Source: Candidatus Pelagibacter sp.
GTDB lineage: Bacteria; Pseudomonadota; Alphaproteobacteria; Pelagibacterales; Pelagibacteraceae
DNA: 20,349 bases
Assembly: GCA_028222445.1 (NCBI GenBank)
Contig: JAOISU010000011.1
Location: 1-20,349, forward strand
Direction: 5' to 3'
The notes below the pieces were generated by a model. That model was not told the DNA's origin. It searched no databases and saw nothing but the letters and a program-made list of their open reading frames with translations. The position numbers and the translations under genes are program-made. Positions 15,597 through 20,349 of this stretch are shown piece after piece. Position 1 is the stretch's first letter. Every line of letters starts with the position of its first letter.

Positions 15597-16774
15597 GCAT
15601 ACTGGCCAGCAACATATCCAGAAGACCAAGCCCATTGGAAATTATAACCGCCTAAATGACCAGTAACATCAACCACTTCTCCAATAAAAAATAATCCAGG
15701 GTGTTTATTGGACATCATTGTTTTAGAAGAAATTTCCTCAGTATCAATACCACCCAAAGTTACTTCAGCAGTTCTATAACCTTCAGTTCCTGTAGGATTT
15801 ATCGCCCACGCATTTATAGAATTACTCAAACTAGTTAATACTTTGTTCGATAATTCACATATATTTCCATTAACATTATTTTCATTGCAGATTATATGAG
15901 CTAATCGTTTAGGAAGAATTTCAGAAACTATAATGCTTATATCTTGTTTAGGATTAGAGATCTTTCTATCATTTAGAAATTTATCTACATCAAGCTTTGG
16001 TGATAAGTTAACTTTGATATTATCTCCTAATTTCCAATAAGAAGAAATCTGCAATATGGAAGGTCCACTTAAGCCTCTATGAGTAAATAACATTCCTTCC
16101 TCAAAAAAAGTTTTTTTAAATGAAACAACTGCTTCAACAGATAATCCAGTAAGCTCCTTACAAATTTCCAGTATTTTTTCACTAAATGTTAAAGGAACTA
16201 GCGCAGGTAATGTTTCAATAACTTTTAAACCAAATTTTTTAGCAATATCATAGCCAAATTTACTTGCTCCAATTTTTGGAATAGACAACCCACCTGTTGC
16301 AATAATTAATGACTGACAGAAATATTTATCACTTCCAACAACTATAAAATATTTATCATCTTGTTTGTCTATATCATCAATACTTGTATCTTTTTTTAAA
16401 ACTACTTTTACCATCTCGCACTCTAAAAGTAGCATATCTATAATTTGTTGAGCACTTTCATCACAAAAGAGCTGTCCTAATTTTTTTTCATGAAATTTAA
16501 TATTATGTTTCTTTATTAAATCTATGAAATTATTTTGCGTGTATTGTTTTAAAGCTGATATTACAAATTTAGGATTGTTTGAAATAAACTTACTAGGATG
16601 AGTATGTATGTTGGTAAAATTACATCGTCCACCACCTGATATTCTAATTTTTTCTCCTATCTTTTTTGCATGATCAACTAAAAGTACTTTACGTCCCCGT
16701 TTGCCAGCTTCTATGGCACTCATCATACCAGCGGCACCCGCACCTACTACAATAACATCAAATTGTTCTGTCAT
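15593..16774 (-). CDS. HI0933/YhiN-family FAD-dependent oxidoreductase
   Basis: Soluble flavoprotein of COG2081 whose physiological reaction is not known. 393 residues. Seen: Rossmann motif VVGAGAAG (9-16) with the acidic end of strand 2 at Asp34, the family signature ISGGGRCNFTN (45-55), IATGGLSIPKIG with the conserved glycines, and the C-terminal FFIGEVVDVTGHLGGYNFQWAWSSG region, which closes over FAD. It lies 16 bases downstream of slyX in the same direction, so the two are likely cotranscribed. The 3' end overlaps the MFS gene by 4 bases. Confidence 0.9.
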   Translation of the reverse strand: MTEQFDVIVVGAGAAGMMSAIEAGKRGRKVLLVDHAKKIGEKIRISGGGRCNFTNIHTHPSKFISNNPKFVISALKQYTQNNFIDLIKKHNIKFHEKKLGQLFCDESAQQIIDMLLLECEMVKVVLKKDTSIDDIDKQDDKYFIVVGSDKYFCQSLIIATGGLSIPKIGASKFGYDIAKKFGLKVIETLPALVPLTFSEKILEICKELTGLSVEAVVSFKKTFFEEGMLFTHRGLSGPSILQISSYWKLGDNIKVNLSPKLDVDKFLNDRKISNPKQDISIIVSEILPKRLAHIICNENNVNGNICELSNKVLTSLSNSINAWAINPTGTEGYRTAEVTLGGIDTEEISSKTMMSNKHPGLFFIGEVVDVTGHLGGYNFQWAWSSGYVAGQYA

Positions 16775-16790
16775 GGATTAATAATAAAGT

Positions 16791-16997
16791 TTAATAATGT
16801 GGGGGTTTTTTATCAATCATAACCATACCCGCTTCATCACTGCTCTCTAATTCGTTAATTCTTTTTTCAAGATTTGAAACTTGTTTTTTTAAAACTGATA
16901 CTTCTTTTTGTTGAGAATACATTTCATCACTCATTTGCGATATTTCATTTTGAAGAAAGCTGATCTGTTCTTCTAATTTTTTGACTAAATTTTCCAT
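16791..16997 (-). CDS. slyX: SlyX family protein
   Basis: Small coiled-coil protein, function unknown. 68 residues from the ATG at 16997 (E. coli SlyX is 72). The protein is one amphipathic helix with regular heptads (VKKLEEQISFLQNEISQM through VSNLEKRINELES), followed by a short tail ending in PPHY, the diagnostic C-terminus of the family. An in-frame start at 17066 would add 23 hydrophobic residues that SlyX proteins lack, so it was rejected. Upstream gene of the slyX-flavoprotein pair. Confidence 0.88.
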   Translation of the reverse strand: MENLVKKLEEQISFLQNEISQMSDEMYSQQKEVSVLKKQVSNLEKRINELESSDEAGMVMIDKKPPHY

Positions 16998-17053
16998 ATA
17001 ATTGCAACTTAAAAGAGTTTCAAAATAAATCAAATAGTCAATTATGAAAATTT

Positions 17054-17079
17054 TTGTTAAGGTCAATTCATTATATAAT
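17054..17079 (+). promoter_or_regulatory. Candidate promoter close to the yajQ start
   Basis: A consensus TATAAT lies at 17074-17079, only 8 bases before the yajQ ATG. TTGTTA at 17054-17059 could be a -35, but the spacer of 14 bases is short. A start 6-8 bases after the -10 would fall at the ATG itself and give a leaderless or nearly leaderless mRNA. The 90-base gap also has to hold the slyX promoter on the other strand; TTGACC (17066-17061) followed by CATAAT (17046-17041) is a weak candidate. Confidence 0.4.
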
Positions 17080-17087
17080 AAAAAATT

Positions 17088-17573
17088 ATGCCTTCATTTG
17101 ATGTAATCAGTAAAGTTAGTTACCCAGAGTTTGATAACGCTCTTGCAAACTGCCTTAGAGAAATTGGTAATCGATTTGACTTTAAAGGACTTCATATCTC
17201 AATTGAAAGAAAAGATAAGATTATCACTACATTAGCTCCCGATGAGCTAAAATTAAAACAAGTTAATGAATTATTACAGGTTCATCTTATACGACGAAAG
17301 GTAGATCCAAGAGTATTATCAATCAAAAACTCAGAAAATGCTGCAGGTTCATCGATTAGACAGGTTAGTGAACTCCAAGAAGGTATTAGCCAAGAAAATG
17401 CAAAAAAAATTATTACTGAAATAAAAAAACTAAAACTTAAAATTCAGATTAAAATTCAAGGAGAAGAGTTACGCGCTGAAGGAAAAAAAAGAGATGACCT
17501 TCAAGAAGCAATGTCGGCAATAACTGCTATTGATATTGGTCTTCCCGTAGAATTTGTAAACTTTAGAGATTAA
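17088..17573 (+). CDS. yajQ: YajQ/DUF520 nucleotide-binding protein
   Basis: Small soluble protein of COG1666. Members bind nucleotides, and some have been described as cyclic-di-GMP receptors. 161 residues (E. coli about 163): N-terminal MPSFDVISKV, NRFDFKG, and the second half with SELQEGISQENAKKI, KIQIKIQGEELRAEGKKRDDLQ. No signalling-domain genes are seen in the window, so the ligand in this organism is open. It is followed after 10 bases by the small protein gene at 17584. Confidence 0.93.
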   Translation: MPSFDVISKVSYPEFDNALANCLREIGNRFDFKGLHISIERKDKIITTLAPDELKLKQVNELLQVHLIRRKVDPRVLSIKNSENAAGSSIRQVSELQEGISQENAKKIITEIKKLKLKIQIKIQGEELRAEGKKRDDLQEAMSAITAIDIGLPVEFVNFRD

Positions 17574-17583
17574 TCTCACTTTG

Positions 17584-17811
17584 ATGAACAAAGAAAACAC
17601 AAGTAAACTCTGGAAAATGATACAGGAAGCTGGCGATTATTTACTAGGTCAGTTACCAAGCCATCCAAATCATCCTAAAGGAAGAAATCCCTACGCCCAT
17701 GTTGCTCTATGTGTCAAAGAGAAATTTGAGAACTCTTATAAAGATATACCTGACGAACAATTTGATGAAGTTGTTAAATATATTGAATTTTTAAAACAAA
17801 ATCCTAGTTAG
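17584..17811 (+). CDS. Unrecognised small protein (75 residues)
   Basis: I do not recognise a characterised family. The protein is hydrophilic and soluble, with no signal or membrane segment. It has an N-terminal helix (SKLWKMIQEAGDYLLG), a proline/histidine-rich turn (LPSHPNHPKGRNPYAH), then two predicted helices around FENSYKDIPDEQFDEVVKYIEFL. The pattern of a helix, then SYKDIP, then an acidic helix faintly recalls the ORF6C-type domain of phage antirepressors, but no phage genes are nearby. An ATG follows a TTG at 17581 and is the better start. Codon use and base composition look like the neighbours. The end overlaps the convergent threonine aldolase gene by 8 bases. Confidence 0.75.
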   Translation: MNKENTSKLWKMIQEAGDYLLGQLPSHPNHPKGRNPYAHVALCVKEKFENSYKDIPDEQFDEVVKYIEFLKQNPS

Positions 17812-18856
17812 ATTTTTTTAAGGTCTCTAATAATTGATCGACATCACTCTCTTGAGTATTCCAGGCAGCAACTAATCTTACAGCTTGTCCATCAAGCTCA
17901 TCTTCATTCATTTTGTAGCCTTCAGAATTTAAATGCTCAATCATATTTCTTGGAAATTTTGCAAAAACTTCATTCGCTTCTGTTGGGTATGCTAGTTTAA
18001 TACTATTATGTTTTGCTAATCCTTCACTTAATTTTTTTCCCATCTTATTTGCATGTTTTGCATTTCTTAGCCAGACATCATTTGAAATATATGCATCAAG
18101 CTGAGCAGATACAAAACGCATCTTAGATAATAAATGCCCTGCTCTTTTCATTAAAAAAGCAATATTACCAACTAGATCTTTATTAAAAAAAATTATTGCC
18201 TCTGCTGCAAGACAACCATTCTTTGTTGCTCCAAATGATAAAACATCAATGCCTGATTTCCAGGTCATCTCAGCAGGAGTACAATTTAATGCAGTTAAAG
18301 CGTTTGCAAATCGTGCTCCATCCATATGCATATTTAAATTATGCTTGTGCGTAATTTCAGAAATCTTTTTAATCTCATCTAATTGGTATACTTCTCCTGT
18401 TTCACAAACTTGAGTAATGCTTACTGAGGCAGGTTGAGTATGATGCACAATGCCTTTACCAGTAATAGACTGATCTAATTCTTCAGGTGTTATTTTTCCA
18501 TTTATTCCATTTAAAGTAACTAATTTTCCACCCCCTGTATAAAACTCAGGTGCCCCACATTCATCTGTATTAATATGAGAAAGTTTATGACAATAAATAT
18601 TACCATATGATGGTGTCATTGTTGCTAAAGCTAATGCATTAGCAGCCGTTCCTGATGCAGTTGGAAAAACAATTACATCTTTTTCAAATAGTTCTGAAAA
18701 CTTCTTTTGTAATTCGGCTGATATTTGGTCATTACCGTATGGAGTGCTATCACCATCATTAGCTTTCAATACCGCATCTAATACCTCAGGACAAGCACCC
18801 GCTACATTATCAGAAGCAAATTTTATTCGCTCTCTTTTTGTTTTAACTGTTGCCAT
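17804..18856 (-). CDS. ltaE: Low-specificity L-threonine aldolase
   Basis: PLP enzyme splitting L-threonine or allo-threonine into glycine and acetaldehyde, in the beta-eliminating lyase fold family. 350 residues. Seen: FASDNVAGACPEVLDA at the N-terminus, TPYGND (38-43), FPTASGTAAN (64-73), the HMDGAR motif with Asp179 and Arg182, and SFGATKNG with Lys212 as the probable PLP Schiff-base lysine. It is the last gene of the three-gene minus-strand unit, 2 bases after the amidinotransferase, which ties its glycine product to that enzyme's glycine substrate. Substrate stereochemistry cannot be told from sequence. Confidence 0.88.
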   Translation of the reverse strand: MATVKTKRERIKFASDNVAGACPEVLDAVLKANDGDSTPYGNDQISAELQKKFSELFEKDVIVFPTASGTAANALALATMTPSYGNIYCHKLSHINTDECGAPEFYTGGGKLVTLNGINGKITPEELDQSITGKGIVHHTQPASVSITQVCETGEVYQLDEIKKISEITHKHNLNMHMDGARFANALTALNCTPAEMTWKSGIDVLSFGATKNGCLAAEAIIFFNKDLVGNIAFLMKRAGHLLSKMRFVSAQLDAYISNDVWLRNAKHANKMGKKLSEGLAKHNSIKLAYPTEANEVFAKFPRNMIEHLNSEGYKMNEDELDGQAVRLVAAWNTQESDVDQLLETLKKSN

Positions 18857-18858
18857 AT

Positions 18859-19971
18859 TTATTGTTTTGGAAAATAATCTTTTAATTCACCTTCACGGTA
18901 AACATCTGCTGTACAACAATGAAGACCTCCACCAAATGCATATGCGTCTCTTAATTCAACAGGGATTACTTCCATTCCTAATTTATCTAATTGTTCTGCC
19001 TGATATACTTCACTTTTTTCAACACAAACAGTTTTTGGATCCAATACTAGGACGTTCATTGATAACCAAGTTGAAGAATAACATAATGGTGGTGGCTCAT
19101 TATGTGCGGGTTGTGCGCTATCAATAATTTCCCATCCATTATTTTCAAATAATTTTCTTTGTTCTTTTGGCAATCTTCTTTGAGGATTATTAATGATTAA
19201 TCCTTCTTTAATAGGAGTAAAGGTTGCATCGATATGAATTGGATAAGGATCACCTGGAAAATTAACAGCATGAACTCTATGATCTTTAAAGTGTCTTTTA
19301 AGCCAATCAATTCCTTTAAGATTAGTAGTAAATCCATGCTGAACTACTAAATCTTTTCCAAATCTTAAAACATCTGCTGCATCAAATAATGGTTCTTCTT
19401 CAGTTGTTACAAAGAACTTGTCTTCAGTCCACTCTAATCTTTTTTGAATACCAATTTTATCTGATAAATAATCTTTCCTATAATCTGCATCAGTTAACCT
19501 TGGCTTTGGCGCAGACTCGTGTCTCATATTAGGGTCATCATTATAATATTTCTGTAATAATGGTCGGTAACAAAGGTACTCAAACCATCTACATCTATAA
19601 CTCATTGTCGCCTCTAAAATTTCACTGCCTACAGTTAACAAAACATCTCGTGGAGGCATACAGCCAAACATTGTTTCTGCTTGCCAATCTGGTGTTGAAA
19701 TTTTTTGATTAAAATCTATTGGGTCTGGTCTATCGACTTTAATTCCTCTTTTTTCAAGCATGCTGGAAAAATCATCTAATAATTGATTTGCTTTATCGAC
19801 TGTATCTTTAGTTCTTGGTCCAAACTGACCTCGCATATCACTGTCTTCTGGAACCTTTGCATCTAATGCAGGTTCTGGTGCTGGAATACAAGTGCCATCA
19901 GCCTTACCAACAATTACATGTTTTAAAGGATCCCATTCGTTCCAACTGCTAACTATAGTCTTATCACTCAT
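18859..19971 (-). CDS. Arginine:glycine amidinotransferase-like enzyme
   Basis: Transfers an amidino group from arginine to an amine, classically glycine, giving guanidinoacetate and ornithine; reversible. 370 residues. The second half aligns closely with the animal mitochondrial enzyme as I remember it: FDAADVLRFGKD (196-207), NLKGIDWLKRHF, PIHIDATFTPI (244-254), WLSMNVLVLD, and FGGGLHCCTADV (346-357). By this alignment the triad is Asp197, His246 and Cys352. No mitochondrial targeting segment is present. Related bacterial enzymes act on other amines (lysine in phaseolotoxin synthesis, streptidine intermediates), so the acceptor is not certain. Its neighbours, a creatinase-like enzyme upstream and a glycine-producing aldolase downstream, favour glycine. 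Confidence 0.87.
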   Translation of the reverse strand: MSDKTIVSSWNEWDPLKHVIVGKADGTCIPAPEPALDAKVPEDSDMRGQFGPRTKDTVDKANQLLDDFSSMLEKRGIKVDRPDPIDFNQKISTPDWQAETMFGCMPPRDVLLTVGSEILEATMSYRCRWFEYLCYRPLLQKYYNDDPNMRHESAPKPRLTDADYRKDYLSDKIGIQKRLEWTEDKFFVTTEEEPLFDAADVLRFGKDLVVQHGFTTNLKGIDWLKRHFKDHRVHAVNFPGDPYPIHIDATFTPIKEGLIINNPQRRLPKEQRKLFENNGWEIIDSAQPAHNEPPPLCYSSTWLSMNVLVLDPKTVCVEKSEVYQAEQLDKLGMEVIPVELRDAYAFGGGLHCCTADVYREGELKDYFPKQ

Positions 19972-19974
19972 AAT

Positions 19975-20349
19975 TTAGGATTTGATAATATTATGTTCTG
20001 GTCCAAAAGGAAACTTAGTAATATTTTCAGCACTATCTTTTCCTATAACTAAAATATCGTGTTCTCTGTATCCTCCTGCACCAGTATTACCTTCTGGTAT
20101 CATGATCATGGGTTCCATTGAAACCACCATATTTTCTTCTAATACCGTATCAATATCTTCTCTAAGTTCTAGTCCTGCCTCTCTTCCATAGAAATGAGAT
20201 AAAACTCCAAAAGAATGTCCGTAGCCAAATGTTCGGTATTGTAGATAGCCTAATTCTGCAAATAATTCATTTAATTCATGACAGATGTCAGAACATTTAA
20301 CTCCTGGTTTGATTAACTCTAAACCTCTTTTGTGTACTTTTATATTAGC
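19975..20349 (-). CDS. Creatinase-like M24-fold hydrolase, N-terminal part missing
   Basis: Creatinase hydrolyses creatine to sarcosine and urea; it has the methionine-aminopeptidase fold without metal. The frame is open to the right edge of the window, giving the last 124 residues of a protein usually about 400 long. These align almost without gaps with the C-terminus of Pseudomonas creatinase as I remember it: LIKPGVKCSDI, YRTFGYGHSFG, the stretch from GREAGLEL to REDIDTVL, VSMEPMIM, GAGGYREHDIL and AENITKFPFGPE. The conserved His, Glu and Glu of the M24 fold are at His45, Glu79 and Glu96 of the visible part. The half that would show absent metal ligands lies outside the window, so a prolidase or the related DMSP lyase DddP is not fully excluded. 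The stop is 3 bases before the amidinotransferase ATG. Confidence 0.8.
   Translation of the reverse strand, partial: ANIKVHKRGLELIKPGVKCSDICHELNELFAELGYLQYRTFGYGHSFGVLSHFYGREAGLELREDIDTVLEENMVVSMEPMIMIPEGNTGAGGYREHDILVIGKDSAENITKFPFGPEHNIIKS

Noticed and set aside
16998..17066. Longer slyX start adding 23 residues
   Set aside because: The added segment is hydrophobic, is absent from SlyX proteins, and uses up most of the promoter space shared with yajQ.
18744..19127. 127-codon open frame on the plus strand
   Set aside because: It runs opposite the threonine aldolase and amidinotransferase genes, both strongly supported, and has no family features.
19982..20191. 69-codon open frame on the plus strand
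   Set aside because: The minus strand here encodes the creatinase-like C-terminus without a break to the window edge; the plus-strand frame is its shadow.
19975..20349. DMSP lyase DddP or Xaa-Pro dipeptidase identity for the truncated M24 gene
   Set aside because: The visible residues fit creatinase better and the neighbouring amidinotransferase supports it; not fully excluded because the N-terminal part is missing.

Overview
The window is about 20 kb of very AT-rich, gene-dense DNA. Spacers are a few bases, neighbouring genes often overlap, and I see no tRNA, rRNA, CRISPR array, insertion sequence or phage gene. Gene order and families point to a streamlined marine alphaproteobacterium of the SAR11/Pelagibacterales type: pdxA-rsmA facing gmk-acpP-fabG-fabD, then rpsF-rpsR-rplI-dnaB, cvpA-purF, and a plant/alphaproteobacterial-type glutamate-cysteine ligase. 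The lineage is an inference from composition and synteny, not from a marker-gene search.

Layout. (1) 1-1432, plus strand: the 3' part of pdxA (vitamin B6) and rsmA (16S rRNA dimethylation). (2) 1421-4012, minus strand: fabD-fabG-acpP-gmk, fatty-acid initiation and carrier genes joined directly to guanylate kinase. The fabF, mltG and yicC genes usual in this alphaproteobacterial cluster are absent. (3) 4099-6691, plus strand: ribosomal proteins bS6, bS18 and bL9, then the replicative helicase dnaB. dnaB is broken by one extra T in a T9 run. (4) 6713-11084, plus strand: an RND/MMPL-type membrane protein, cvpA and purF. The RND gene sits where alr and radA are usual. (5) 11165-13379: gshA and gshB, the two steps of glutathione synthesis, followed by an EamA transporter translationally coupled to gshB and then a YcaD-like MFS transporter. 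(6) 15593-16997, minus strand: slyX and a HI0933/YhiN flavoprotein. (7) 17088-17811, plus strand: yajQ and an unrecognised 75-residue protein. (8) 17804-20349, minus strand: a tight three-gene unit transcribed as creatinase-like M24 enzyme (cut by the window edge), arginine:glycine amidinotransferase-like enzyme, then threonine aldolase.

The last unit is the most interesting. All three enzymes act on or release glycine or N-methylglycine and guanidino compounds, and the genes are separated by only 3 and 2 bases. They could scavenge creatine or guanidinoacetate to feed glycine metabolism, or release urea from arginine with glycine as a recycled carrier. Other points worth a look are the dnaB frameshift, a probable internal acpP promoter paired with a hairpin over the acpP ribosome binding site, a self-complementary -10 element between fabD and rpsF, and three convergent gene pairs that all overlap at their stop codons.
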